The notes: generated by a model not told the origin, from the sequence alone. A stretch of 36,835 bases of DNA from Prevotella sp. (GCA_024681875.1 JAILAA010000054.1:1-36835); one strand, 5' to 3'; positions 7,559 to 15,671 are shown, counted from the stretch's first letter. Numbers and translations: made by a program.

Positions 7559-8725
7559 ATGATACAACCAGCAGACAGATTATCCTTAGTGAGCGAATAT
7601 TACTTCAGCCGCAAGCTGAAGGAAGTGACACAACTCAATGCCGAGGGCAAAGACATCATCAGCCTGGCCATAGGCAGCCCCGACATGCCGCCGTCGGAGC
7701 AGACCATCAACAAGCTGTGCGAGGTGGCCCGCCAGCCCAATGCCCACGGCTACCAGCCCACCATGGGCACCCCCGAGCTGCGACAGGCTATGACCGCCTT
7801 CTACCAGCGTTTCTATGGCGTCAACCTCGACCCCGCCAAAGAGGTGCTGCCCCTCATCGGCTCAAAGGAAGGCATCCTCCATGTCACCCTCGCCTTCGTC
7901 AATCCTGGCGACGAGGTTCTCGTGCCCAATCCTGGCTATCCAACCTACACATCGCTCAGCAAGATTCTTGGTGCAAAAATAGTGAACTACAACCTGCGTC
8001 CTGAGAACGATTGGCAACCCGACTTCGACGAGCTGGAGCAGATTGTGAAAGTCAACAGTCGCATCAAGCTCATGTGGACGAACTATCCCAACATGCCCAC
8101 AGGCGCTCCAGCCCGAATGGAAACCTATGAGCGGCTTGTCCATTTCGCACGAGAACACAACATCGTCGTGGTGAACGACAATCCCTACAGCTTCATCCTC
8201 AACGAGAAACACCTTTCGCTGCTGCAGGTGTCTGGCGCCAAAGACTACTGCATCGAGTTCAACTCCATGTCGAAGAGCCACAACATGCCGGGCTGGCGTG
8301 TAGGCCTTTGCGCCACTAATGCCGAGTTCATCTCGTGGATTCTAAAGGTGCAGTCAAACATCGAGAGTGGCACCTTCCGAGGCATCCAGCTGGCCGCTGC
8401 CGAGGCCTACAACAACAGCGACGAGTGGCACCATCAGGCAAACATCGAGACCTACGCCCGTCGCCGCCAATATGCCGAGCAGATTATGGACGTGTTGGGT
8501 TGCACCTACGACAAGCATCAGGTAGGCATGTTCCTCTGGGGCCGCATCCCCGACAAATATAATAATGTGGAAGACCTCACCGAGCGTGTCCTTCACGAGG
8601 CCCGTGTCTTCATCACCCCAGGCTTCATCTTCGGCAGCAACGGCGAAAGATACATCCGCATCTCCCTCTGTGCCAAGGAAGAGAAAATCCAACAGGCTTT
8701 GGAAAGAATCAAGAAAACACTATAA
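7559..8725 (+). CDS. PLP-dependent class I/II aminotransferase, probably aromatic
   Basis: The 388-residue protein is a fold-type I aminotransferase. Seen: the N-terminal substrate region IGSPDMPP (38-45), NYPNMPTGAP (175-184), NDNPYSF (206-212, with Asp207 and Tyr210 as PLP contacts) and the SMSKSHNMPGWRVG loop with Lys239 as the Schiff-base lysine. The closing arginine lies in YIRIS near the C-terminus. The sequence resembles the DapL/aspartate aminotransferase superfamily. Its position behind a Tyr/Phe leader and before DAHP synthase/chorismate mutase and prephenate dehydrogenase argues for the last transamination to tyrosine and phenylalanine. Related Bacteroides clusters usually have prephenate dehydratase (pheA) just upstream; here none is present. 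The next gene starts 2 bases after the stop. Confidence 0.85.
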   Translation: MIQPADRLSLVSEYYFSRKLKEVTQLNAEGKDIISLAIGSPDMPPSEQTINKLCEVARQPNAHGYQPTMGTPELRQAMTAFYQRFYGVNLDPAKEVLPLIGSKEGILHVTLAFVNPGDEVLVPNPGYPTYTSLSKILGAKIVNYNLRPENDWQPDFDELEQIVKVNSRIKLMWTNYPNMPTGAPARMETYERLVHFAREHNIVVVNDNPYSFILNEKHLSLLQVSGAKDYCIEFNSMSKSHNMPGWRVGLCATNAEFISWILKVQSNIESGTFRGIQLAAAEAYNNSDEWHHQANIETYARRRQYAEQIMDVLGCTYDKHQVGMFLWGRIPDKYNNVEDLTERVLHEARVFITPGFIFGSNGERYIRISLCAKEEKIQQALERIKKTL

Positions 8726-8727
8726 TT

Positions 8728-9792
8728 ATGGAACTGGAATTAGAAAAACTGAACCTGCCGAGCGACAATGAGCGCCCCTTTGTGATTGCAGGACCGTGCT
8801 CCGCTGAGACCGAGGAGCAAGTGATGAGAACAGCACGTGAGCTGGCCATGAAAGGCTGCCACAACTTCCGTGCAGGCGTATGGAAACCGCGCACCAAGCC
8901 CGGAGGATTCGAGGGTAACGGCGAGAAAGCCCTGCCCTGGATGCAGCAGGTGAAGAAAGAGACGAAGATGCTCGTCTCCACCGAAGTGGCCACCCCCGAA
9001 CATGTAGAACTGGCCCTGAAGTACGACATAGACATCCTATGGATCGGCGCACGCACTTCGGCCAACCCCTTCGCCGTGCAGGCACTCGCCGACTCGCTAC
9101 GTGGCGTCGACGTCCCCGTCTTCGTGAAAAACCCGGTTAACCCCGACCTCGAGCTGTGGATCGGAGCCCTCGAGCGCATCAACCAGGCTGGTGTGAAGCG
9201 CCTAGGAGCCATCCATCGCGGCTTCTCCAGCTACGACAAGAAAATCTACCGCAACCTGCCCATGTGGCAGATTCCCATTGAGCTGCGCCGCCGCATACCC
9301 GAGTTGCCCATCATCAGCGACCCCAGCCATATCGGAGGGCGACGCGAACTCATAGCCCCCCTCTGCCAGCAGGCAATGGACCTCGGCTTCGACGGACTCA
9401 TCGTCGAGAGCCACTGCGAACCCGACAAAGCCTGGAGCGACGCCGCACAGCAAGTCACCCCCGACGTGCTCGACTACATCCTCTCGCTCCTCGTCATACG
9501 CGACGAGAAGACCACCACCGAGGGCATACACGAGCTGCGCAAGCAGATTGACGAGCTCGACAACCAGCTCATGGACCTCCTGGCCAAGCGTATGCGCGTG
9601 TGCCGCGAAATAGGTCAGTACAAGCGAGAGCACAACATGACTGTGCTGCAGGCCTCACGCTACAACGAGATTCTCTCGAAGCGCGGTGCCCAGGGAGCCC
9701 TCTGCGGCATGGGGCCCGAGTTCGTGGCCCGCGTCTTCGAGAGCATCCACGAGGAGAGCGTGCGCCAGCAGATAGAAATCATCAACAAATAG
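8728..9792 (+). CDS. Bifunctional DAHP synthase / chorismate mutase
   Basis: The 354-residue protein fuses two shikimate-pathway enzymes. Residues 15-255 are a type I-beta (KDO8P synthase-like) DAHP synthase, shown by FVIAGPCSAET (17-27), RAGVWKPRTKPGGFEG (about 49-64), the STEVATPEHVEL segment, and the HRGFSSYD and ISDPSHIGGRR motifs. Residues 265-354 are an AroQ-type (type II) chorismate mutase, shown by ELRKQIDELDNQLMDLLAKR and the later IGQYKREH. The first domain joins phosphoenolpyruvate and erythrose 4-phosphate; the second converts chorismate to prephenate. The fusion is usual in Bacteroidetes and often makes both activities subject to feedback. It is tightly coupled to the aminotransferase gene upstream and shares its attenuator. 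Confidence 0.93.
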   Translation: MELELEKLNLPSDNERPFVIAGPCSAETEEQVMRTARELAMKGCHNFRAGVWKPRTKPGGFEGNGEKALPWMQQVKKETKMLVSTEVATPEHVELALKYDIDILWIGARTSANPFAVQALADSLRGVDVPVFVKNPVNPDLELWIGALERINQAGVKRLGAIHRGFSSYDKKIYRNLPMWQIPIELRRRIPELPIISDPSHIGGRRELIAPLCQQAMDLGFDGLIVESHCEPDKAWSDAAQQVTPDVLDYILSLLVIRDEKTTTEGIHELRKQIDELDNQLMDLLAKRMRVCREIGQYKREHNMTVLQASRYNEILSKRGAQGALCGMGPEFVARVFESIHEESVRQQIEIINK

Positions 9793-9811
9793 CCCCTACT
9801 CTACAAAAACG

Positions 9812-10711
9812 ATGATGAAAAGACTATTACTTGCCAGCCTGGCACTCATGGTGTGCACGCTGGCCCACTCGCAGCTGAAAGTGTATCCCAAGATGAACGT
9901 AGGCGACAAGTATGTCTACGATTTAGAGACACAGAGCACCAACCCCATGCTACAGTTCACTGCCAAGAGTTCCATAGAGTTCAATGTGAGCGAGAAGACC
10001 GAAAACGGCTTCATCATAGACATGCTGATGAGCGGCCTTGAGAACGACGCCAAGAACGACAAGATTGCAGCCATGATGAGCATCACCGAGGGCATGTTGA
10101 AGGATGTGAAGATCAGAGTGGCTGTCGACAACAACGGTAAGGCGCTGCGCATTGTAAACTTCAATGAGGTGAAGGAGCATTGCGTTGCATTTGCCGACAA
10201 ACTGCTATCGCAGATATACAAAGAACATCCCGAACTGGAAGCCACGACACCCAAGGCAGAAATGATGAATCAAGCCATGAGCACCGTGAAAGAAGAAGTC
10301 ATGCTGGATGGCATCACCCAGACAAGCTCCAACCCCCTCTGCATCTTCGGTAAGGTCATTACTGATGGAATGACAGACACCTACGTCAACACTCAGAAGT
10401 TGAAGATGAAGCGCACCTTTCACCTGCAGGGCAACAAAATAACGGCCAACGGCGTCTCCGACTTGACAGATGAGGAGATGAAAGAGTTCGTCATCAAGAA
10501 AGTGGAAGACAACATGCCCGAAAAAGCAGAGGCGGTGAAGAGCAGCATCGACCTGCTGATGTCATCTGATCTGATGAAGATTGACGGCAAGGAAGACGTC
10601 GTCTATGACCTGCTCAGCAGCAACTGGCCAAGTACCATCGACATGACTGTAAGCCTGAGCCTCATGGGACAGAAAATCAACATCAATTCCCATTCAACAT
10701 TAAGGAAGTAA
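9812..10711 (+). CDS. Exported protein of unknown function within the aromatic operon
   Basis: I do not recognise the family. The 299-residue protein begins with a signal peptide (MMKRLLLASLALMVCTLAHSQ); the second Met codon at 9815 is an equally good start. The mature part begins KVYPKMNVGDKYVYDLETQS and is rich in Lys, Met, Asp and Glu, with predicted alternation of strands and helices and no cysteine cluster or clear enzyme motif. The opening 'GDKYVYDL' phrase resembles periplasmic lipid- or ligand-binding beta-rich proteins of Bacteroidetes, but this is weak. It lies 19 bases after the DAHP synthase gene and 33 before prephenate dehydrogenase, so it probably shares their transcript although a biosynthetic role is not evident. 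Confidence 0.72.
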   Translation: MMKRLLLASLALMVCTLAHSQLKVYPKMNVGDKYVYDLETQSTNPMLQFTAKSSIEFNVSEKTENGFIIDMLMSGLENDAKNDKIAAMMSITEGMLKDVKIRVAVDNNGKALRIVNFNEVKEHCVAFADKLLSQIYKEHPELEATTPKAEMMNQAMSTVKEEVMLDGITQTSSNPLCIFGKVITDGMTDTYVNTQKLKMKRTFHLQGNKITANGVSDLTDEEMKEFVIKKVEDNMPEKAEAVKSSIDLLMSSDLMKIDGKEDVVYDLLSSNWPSTIDMTVSLSLMGQKININSHSTLRK

Positions 10712-10716
10712 ATTTG
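10709..10716 (+). promoter_or_regulatory. Possible internal -7 box before the prephenate dehydrogenase gene
   Basis: TAAATTTG followed by CAGCC matches the extended -7 box seen at other promoters in this window and overlaps the stop codon of the upstream gene. No TTTG is found at the -33 position, so this is uncertain. Confidence 0.35.
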
Positions 10717-10744
10717 CAGCCGCAAAACAAGTACCAACGATACT

Positions 10745-11524
10745 ATGAAGATATTAGTAATGGGTGCAGGCAAGATGGGAAGCTTCTTCATCGACCTGCT
10801 GAGTTTCGATCACGAGGTAGCTGTGTTTGAGAGAGACCCGAAACGGATGCGGTTTACTTACAACTGCCAGCGCTTTACGTCCTACGACGAGATTGAGGCG
10901 TTCAAGCCTGAACTGCTGATCAACGCCGTCACGCTGAAATATACTATCCCAGTGTTCAAGGAGGTGATTCCTCACCTGCCCAAGGAGTGCATCATCAGCG
11001 ACATCGCCTCGGTGAAGACGGATATGAAGGAGTTTTACGAACAGACAGGTATGCGCTATGTGTCGACACACCCTATGTTTGGCCCTACCTTCGCCAACCT
11101 GCAACAGCTGTCGGAGGAGAACGCCATCATCATCAGCGAGGGGGACTATATGGGGCGCATCTTCTTCAAGGACCTCTACCAGAAGCTGGGACTGAACATC
11201 TATGAATACACCTTCGAGGAGCACGATAAAACGGTGGCTTACTCGCTCAGTATTCCCTTCGTCTCTACCTTTGTCTTTGCTGCCGTGATGAAGCATCAGG
11301 ATGCACCGGGCACTACGTTTAAGCGCCACATGCGCATAGCCAAGGGCGTGCTGAACGAAGATGACTACCTGCTACAGGAGATTCTCTTCAACCCTTATAC
11401 GCACGACCAGGTGAGCCAGATACGTACGGAGCTGAAAGAGCTGTTGGAGATTATCGACAACAAAGACGGCGAGGGTATGAAGGATTACCTCACTAAGATT
11501 CGCAACAACGTAAAGAATGAATGA
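10745..11524 (+). CDS. tyrA: Prephenate dehydrogenase
   Basis: The 259-residue protein has an N-terminal Rossmann NAD(P) fold with GAGKMGSFF (7-15). It also carries family features of prephenate/arogenate dehydrogenases: SDIASVKTDMKEF (about 82-94), THPMFGPTFAN (about 105-115, with the substrate-binding His) and a helical C-terminal dimerisation domain. It oxidatively decarboxylates prephenate to 4-hydroxyphenylpyruvate, the precursor that the upstream aminotransferase would convert to tyrosine. It is the last gene of the aromatic operon. Its 3' end overlaps the convergent rpe gene by 32 bases. No hairpin terminator could be placed between them. Confidence 0.88.
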   Translation: MKILVMGAGKMGSFFIDLLSFDHEVAVFERDPKRMRFTYNCQRFTSYDEIEAFKPELLINAVTLKYTIPVFKEVIPHLPKECIISDIASVKTDMKEFYEQTGMRYVSTHPMFGPTFANLQQLSEENAIIISEGDYMGRIFFKDLYQKLGLNIYEYTFEEHDKTVAYSLSIPFVSTFVFAAVMKHQDAPGTTFKRHMRIAKGVLNEDDYLLQEILFNPYTHDQVSQIRTELKELLEIIDNKDGEGMKDYLTKIRNNVKNE

Positions 11525-12146
11525 CGGCTTCGGGGTCGTCGGCCTTGAAGACGTAGCTGCCACTGACCAACACATCGACACCGGCCTGCACCAGACGGGG
11601 AGCCGTCTCGCCCTGCACACCGCCGTCGACTTCTATCAGCGCCTTGCTGCCGCTCTCGTTGATGAGCTGGCGCAGGCGCTTTACTTTTGCGATAGTGTTC
11701 TCAATGAATTTCTGGCCTCCAAAGCCTGGGTTGACGCTCATCAGCAGCACCATGTCTACGTCGGTGATGATGTCTTCCAGGGTGCCAACGGGTGTCGACG
11801 GGTTGAGCGTTACGCCGGCTTTCATGCCTGCGGCGTGAATCTCCTGGATGGTGCGGTGGAGGTGGACGGTGGCCTCTTGGTGGACGTTCATCATCATGGC
11901 GCCTAACTTGGCGGTCTGGTCGATGTAGCGCTCGGGCTTCTCAATCATGAAATGCACGTCGAGGGGTTTCTTGCACACTTTGGCCACGGCCTCAAGCACG
12001 GGGAAGCCAAAGGAGATGTTGGGCACGAACATGCCGTCCATCACGTCGAGGTGCAGCCAGTCGGCCTCGCTGCGGTTTATCATCTGCATCTCGTCTTCAA
12101 GATGCATGAAATCGGCTGCTAACAAAGAGGGGGAAACCAGAGCCAT
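11493..12146 (-). CDS. rpe: Ribulose-phosphate 3-epimerase
   Basis: The 217-residue protein is a TIM-barrel epimerase that interconverts ribulose 5-phosphate and xylulose 5-phosphate in the pentose phosphate pathway. Seen: SPSLLAADF (5-13), HLDVMDGMFVPNISFG (32-47, with the metal-binding His and Asp), DVHFMIEKPE (63-72), MSVNPGFGGQKF (about 140-151) and VDGGVQ (about 172-177). Length is normal. It is the last gene of a minus-strand run after fmt and the 37-residue small ORF, and starts 36 bases after the small ORF's stop. Just before its ATG the bases CAACTCCC, CAACTCCT, CAAAATG form a short 8-base periodic stretch. Confidence 0.95.
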   Translation of the reverse strand: MALVSPSLLAADFMHLEDEMQMINRSEADWLHLDVMDGMFVPNISFGFPVLEAVAKVCKKPLDVHFMIEKPERYIDQTAKLGAMMMNVHQEATVHLHRTIQEIHAAGMKAGVTLNPSTPVGTLEDIITDVDMVLLMSVNPGFGGQKFIENTIAKVKRLRQLINESGSKALIEVDGGVQGETAPRLVQAGVDVLVSGSYVFKADDPEAVIHSLRCCES

Positions 12147-12182
12147 TTTGAGGAGTTGGGGAGTTGAGTAAATTATGACTTA

Positions 12183-12296
12183 TCAGTTCAGGTAGTAGGA
12201 CTGCTGACGATTAACTCTGTAGGTGTGGGCAAACTGCCGAATAAAGCGTAGCACCTTCTCGCTGGGCGTTGTTTCTTCTTGGGTAAAAATAGGCAT
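12183..12296 (-). CDS. Small conserved-looking protein of 37 residues
   Basis: A short ORF runs from the ATG at 12296 to a TGA at 12183-12185. It begins MPIFTQEETTPSEKVLRFIR and continues with QFAHTYRV and NRQQSYYLN. The core SEKVLRFIRQFAHTYRV would form one amphipathic helix. From memory, Bacteroidales genomes carry similar short ORFs with a core like LxFIRQFARxY; this recollection needs checking. It lies between fmt and rpe in the same direction, and its start is preceded by a 7-base periodic leader like the one before rnfB. I infer it is translated as part of the fmt-rpe run. Function unknown. Confidence 0.6.
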   Translation of the reverse strand: MPIFTQEETTPSEKVLRFIRQFAHTYRVNRQQSYYLN

Positions 12297-12375
12297 AGGC
12301 GTTTTTTGTTGAGTGTTGAATGTTTATTGTCGAGTGACTCTTGTTATTATTGTTGAGTGACTCATTTACATTCTT
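12297..12375 (-). repeat. Period-7 leader before the 37-residue small ORF
   Basis: Reading toward the small ORF on the minus strand, the bases fall into heptamers ACTCGAC, AATAAAC, ATTCAAC, ACTCAAC, AAAAAAC followed by GCCT and the ATG at 12296. A partial second copy further upstream shares AGTCACTC-ACAATAA with it. Confidence 0.6.
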
Positions 12376-12402
12376 AACGCACTGCCCATCTCAATTATTA
12401 TA

Positions 12403-13404
12403 TTATTCTACAGAATATTTTTCTATGTCGCTGATGCCGTTCATAAATGAGACGGCGTCCATGCGTTTCTTGCCCGCCAGTTGCAGGCTTTCTATCTGCA
12501 AGACTCCTTCTTTGCATACCACATAGAGATGCTTCTTGTCTCGTAACAGCTGTCCCGGCGTTGCCTCTCCACTCTCTCCTTCGGGGAAAGACAGAGGGGA
12601 GCCTGGGGTTGGGGGTAGTGTTTTGTATATCTTCAGCATCGTCTCGGTGCCACCGGGGCCTTTCAGCATCGTCCATGCACCGGGCACCGGCGAGAGGCCA
12701 CGCACCAGGTCATGCGCTTGCTTGGCCGTCAACGACGTCCAGTCGATGCGGCAGTTGTCCTTGAACAGCTTCGGAGCCTGATGGATGGCTTTCGAGTTAT
12801 CCTGCGGCAAGGCTTCGGGATGGCCGTCGGCGGCGATGATGGCTTCTATCGTCTCGATGCACAGCTGAGCGCCGAGGTGCATCAGACCGTCGTAAACATA
12901 CTCTACGTCGGCTGTTTCAGGAATGTCGAAAGTCTTCTGGCGGATGATGCGGCCTGTGTCTATGTCGTGGTCGAGGAAGAAGGTGGTGACGCCGGTCTGT
13001 GTCTCGCCGTTGATAATGGCCCAGTTGATGGGTGCGGCTCCGCGATAGTCGGGCAGCAGGGCGGCATGCACATTGAAGGTGCCATACGACGGCATGGCCC
13101 ACACCACCTCAGGCAACATGCGGAAGGCTACGACCACTTGCAGATTAGCGTTCCAGGCACGCAACTGCTCTACGAAAGCAGGGGTTTTCATCTTCTCTGG
13201 CTGAAGCACGGGTAGGTTGTGCTCTAAGGCATACTGCATCACAGCCGGGGCCTGCAACACAGAGCCATGACGTCCCACAGGCTTGTCGGGCTGCGTCACC
13301 ACGCCCACAATATGATAATGGTTGTCAACCAATGCCTTCAGGGTCTCCACCGCAAACTCTGGCGTACCCATGAAAACGATTCTCAAGTCGTCTTTCTTCA
13401 TCAT
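12403..13404 (-). CDS. fmt: Methionyl-tRNA formyltransferase
   Basis: The protein formylates the initiator Met-tRNA with 10-formyltetrahydrofolate. Seen: IVFMGTPEFA near the N-terminus, the catalytic region NVHAALLPDYRGAAPINWAI (Asn-x-His), the downstream catalytic Asp in DHDIDTG, and the C-terminal OB-like domain with LQLAGKKRM. I chose the ATG at 13404 (333 residues); a TTG at 13410 is also in frame but there is no reason to prefer it. Residues about 263-281 (12562-12618) carry a Pro/Gly/Ser-rich stretch with no counterpart in the Fmt proteins I know. It is encoded by a G/C-rich REP-like repeat and lies between two strands of the C-terminal domain. The gene follows the ClC gene after about 25 bases, a gap filled with 7-base periodic sequence. 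Confidence 0.93.
   Translation of the reverse strand: MMKKDDLRIVFMGTPEFAVETLKALVDNHYHIVGVVTQPDKPVGRHGSVLQAPAVMQYALEHNLPVLQPEKMKTPAFVEQLRAWNANLQVVVAFRMLPEVVWAMPSYGTFNVHAALLPDYRGAAPINWAIINGETQTGVTTFFLDHDIDTGRIIRQKTFDIPETADVEYVYDGLMHLGAQLCIETIEAIIAADGHPEALPQDNSKAIHQAPKLFKDNCRIDWTSLTAKQAHDLVRGLSPVPGAWTMLKGPGGTETMLKIYKTLPPTPGSPLSFPEGESGEATPGQLLRDKKHLYVVCKEGVLQIESLQLAGKKRMDAVSFMNGISDIEKYSVE
12567..12615. repeat. REP-like palindromic element inside fmt
   Basis: On the plus strand the element is an imperfect palindrome (CTCTCTCCTTCGGGGAAAG, then ACAGAGGGGAG) followed by the tail CCTGGGGTTGGGGG. The palindrome-plus-tail layout matches the elements at 22453-22484 and 36059-36083. It is translated in frame as part of the Pro/Gly-rich insert of Fmt. 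Confidence 0.7.
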
Positions 13405-13432
13405 ATTCAAATCTTAATTCTCAATTCAATCA
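13405..13432 (-). repeat. Period-7 leader before fmt
   Basis: Between the ClC stop codon and the fmt ATG the minus strand reads GATTGAA, TTGAGAA, TTAAGAT, TTGAATA in consecutive heptamers running into the start codon region. Confidence 0.5.
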
Positions 13433-15226
13433 GTCTTCGCTCATGTCGGCCACCATCTTGCGATATTGCGTGAAGACGTGCTGACGTGAAAGGTAGCCTT
13501 TCAGGTGTCCGTCGACATCCAACACAGGCAGATGGTCGGCGTGGGTGTCATCGAAAGTCTTCATCACCTCAGTCATAGGCAGACTGTCGGAAAGGACTGC
13601 TGACGGCTGCTGCATCAGCTGCTGGGCGTGGAAGTGATGGTAGAGCTCAGTACGGAACACGATGTGGCGTATCTTCTGGATGTCGATCTCGCCCAGCAGG
13701 TTGCCAGCTGCGTCGAGCACAGGAATGACGCTGCCCTTGGAGCGGCTGATACGGTGTACAATCTGCGAGAGCTCGGTGTCGGGGCTCACCGACAGGTAAT
13801 CGCGGTCGATGACACTGTCCAGCTGCATCAGCGTCAACACGGCATGATCTGTATGGTGGGTGATTAGCTTGCCCTCTCGAGCCAATCGGCTTGCATAGAT
13901 GCTGTGAGGCTCGAAAATGTTGATGGTGAGATAGCTGCATACCGACACAATCATCAACGGCAGGAACAAGCTGTAGCCGCCCGTCAGCTCGGCAATGAGG
14001 AAGATGCCAGTCAAAGGCGCGTGCATCACACCCGACATGACGCCTGCCATACCCATCAATGCAAAGTTCTTCTCAGGCACATGCACGCCCACCTCGTAGA
14101 TGTTCCACAAACGCGAAAACAGGAAGCCGCTGAAGCAGCCCACAAACAATGAGGGCGCGAAGGTGCCGCCGCAGCCACCTGCGCCGTTGGTGGCCGAGGT
14201 GGCAAACACCTTCGTCAGCAAGACGAGGAAGATGTAGAGCACGAGGAACTTCTCCTGTCCGGCGAAGAGCGAGTTGTTCAGGATCTGCGTCCAGTCGTCC
14301 TGGCCGCGACCGTTCAGCAACAAGTTGATGCTGCTGTACCCCTCGCCGAACAACGACGGAAAAAGAAATATGAGCAGCGAGAGCAGCAGGCCGCCCACTA
14401 TCAGCTTGGCATATGGATGCTCCTTCAGACGAGCAAACAGCCCTTCGCAGAAGCCCATCGTGCGGATGAAATAAAGACTTACCAAACCGCAGAATATTCC
14501 GAGGAACACACAAGCGGGTATGCGCTCAACCGTCCAGGAGTCGTCGAGGTGGAAGGTGAAGAGAGCTGCATCGCCGCTGAAGATATAGGTGAAGCAAGTG
14601 GCCGTGACGCAGCTGACAAGGATAGGCATGAGCGAAGCCATCGTCAGGTCAATCATCAGCACCTCAAGCGTGAAGACAAGTCCGGCGATAGGAGCCTTGA
14701 ATATGCCTGCAATGGCGCCGGCAGCTCCGCAGCCTATCAGCAGCATCAACGTATGGCTGTCTAAGCGGAACAGCTTGCCTAAGTTAGAGCCGATGGCCGA
14801 GCCTGTGAGCACGATAGGTGCCTCGGCTCCCACTGAGCCGCCAAAGCCGATGGTGACGGCCGAGGCCACCACCGACGACCATGTGTTGTGGCCCTTCAGC
14901 TGCGAACGGTTTTGACTGATGGCGTAGAGGATGCGGGTGATGCCATGGGAGATGTTGTCCTTCACCACATAGCGTACAAAAAGCATGGTGATGAAGATAC
15001 CTACAACGGGATAGACCAAGTAAAGGAGGTTGAAGCTGGTGGCATCGAAGCTGCCTGTTAGCAGCGATACGATCTGGTTGATGAGCCAATGGAGCACGTA
15101 GGCAGCCACAGCCGAGAGCAATCCCACAAGAAACGCCAAAATGAGCACGAACATGCGCTCACTGACATGCGTGGCGCGCCATGCGTCAATGCGGGAGATG
15201 AAGGAGATGACGCTCCGTGCCGACAT
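13430..15226 (-). CDS. ClC-family chloride channel/transporter with two CBS domains
   Basis: The 598-residue membrane protein has a ClC core (about 25-440) and two C-terminal CBS domains (about 465-590), the usual place for nucleotide-type regulation. Seen: GFGGSVGAEAPIVLTGSAIGS (ClC helix E-F region with the gating Glu in GAEAP), GIFKAPIAGLVFTLEVL, and NGAGGCGGTFAPSLFVG (GxFxP motif). The first selectivity-filter motif, GSGIP in many ClC proteins, is represented by SHGIT, so transport properties may differ. From memory this variation is shared by Bacteroidetes homologues. It starts 4 bases after the upstream acidic-protein gene, and fmt follows; a ClC-fmt-rpe order is familiar from other Bacteroidales. 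Confidence 0.9.
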   Translation of the reverse strand: MSARSVISFISRIDAWRATHVSERMFVLILAFLVGLLSAVAAYVLHWLINQIVSLLTGSFDATSFNLLYLVYPVVGIFITMLFVRYVVKDNISHGITRILYAISQNRSQLKGHNTWSSVVASAVTIGFGGSVGAEAPIVLTGSAIGSNLGKLFRLDSHTLMLLIGCGAAGAIAGIFKAPIAGLVFTLEVLMIDLTMASLMPILVSCVTATCFTYIFSGDAALFTFHLDDSWTVERIPACVFLGIFCGLVSLYFIRTMGFCEGLFARLKEHPYAKLIVGGLLLSLLIFLFPSLFGEGYSSINLLLNGRGQDDWTQILNNSLFAGQEKFLVLYIFLVLLTKVFATSATNGAGGCGGTFAPSLFVGCFSGFLFSRLWNIYEVGVHVPEKNFALMGMAGVMSGVMHAPLTGIFLIAELTGGYSLFLPLMIVSVCSYLTINIFEPHSIYASRLAREGKLITHHTDHAVLTLMQLDSVIDRDYLSVSPDTELSQIVHRISRSKGSVIPVLDAAGNLLGEIDIQKIRHIVFRTELYHHFHAQQLMQQPSAVLSDSLPMTEVMKTFDDTHADHLPVLDVDGHLKGYLSRQHVFTQYRKMVADMSED

Positions 15227-15230
15227 TCGC

Positions 15231-15671
15231 TTAGGATTTCAGCAGGTTTTCGAGAAAATCGTCAAGGTCGCTGTCGAGGCTATCCATCGACAGGGGACTA
15301 ATGATGGCAATGTCATCATCGGCCACGAACAGCTCTTGCATTGTCTCACTATCGTCATTCTCAAGGACAAAGGAATAAGGCTTGAGGATGGAGAGATTCT
15401 CGAGCAAGTCCTTCTGATGCTGGATGCCGTCCATCAGCATTCGGGCCACGCTTTCGTAGAAGTCGTCATCCTTGTTGTCTATCCATTGCTCAACAACGCA
15501 ACGCATCAGTTCATTGTCGTCATCGTCGAATGACAACATCTCGCCAGACTCCTGAATAACACGGATGTGGATGTCAGTCATCTTCGTGGCTTCTTCGGCG
15601 GCGGGGAACTTGTCGGCTGTCTTGCGCAAAGCTCTGTCAATCTCCTGAATAGTCTGCTCTGTTGCCTTCAT
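15231..15671 (-). CDS. Acidic protein of unknown function
   Basis: I do not recognise the family. The 146-residue cytoplasmic protein has no signal peptide or membrane segment. It is strongly acidic, with clusters such as FDDDDNE near residue 50 and a C-terminal SLDSDLDDFLENLLKS, and is predicted mostly helical. It is the first gene of the minus-strand run leading to the ClC channel, fmt and rpe, and is separated from the channel gene by only 4 bases, which suggests translational coupling. A consensus promoter lies upstream at 15736-15767. Confidence 0.72.
   Translation of the reverse strand: MKATEQTIQEIDRALRKTADKFPAAEEATKMTDIHIRVIQESGEMLSFDDDDNELMRCVVEQWIDNKDDDFYESVARMLMDGIQHQKDLLENLSILKPYSFVLENDDSETMQELFVADDDIAIISPLSMDSLDSDLDDFLENLLKS

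Noticed and set aside
11493..11524. Overlap of tyrA and rpe considered as a misannotated end
   Set aside because: Both frames keep plausible C-termini, and convergent overlaps of this size are ordinary.
12297..12402. Repeated GAGTGACTC-type sequence considered as a CRISPR-like array
   Set aside because: There are only two short imperfect copies, and the periodicity is 7 bases, with no spacer of constant length.
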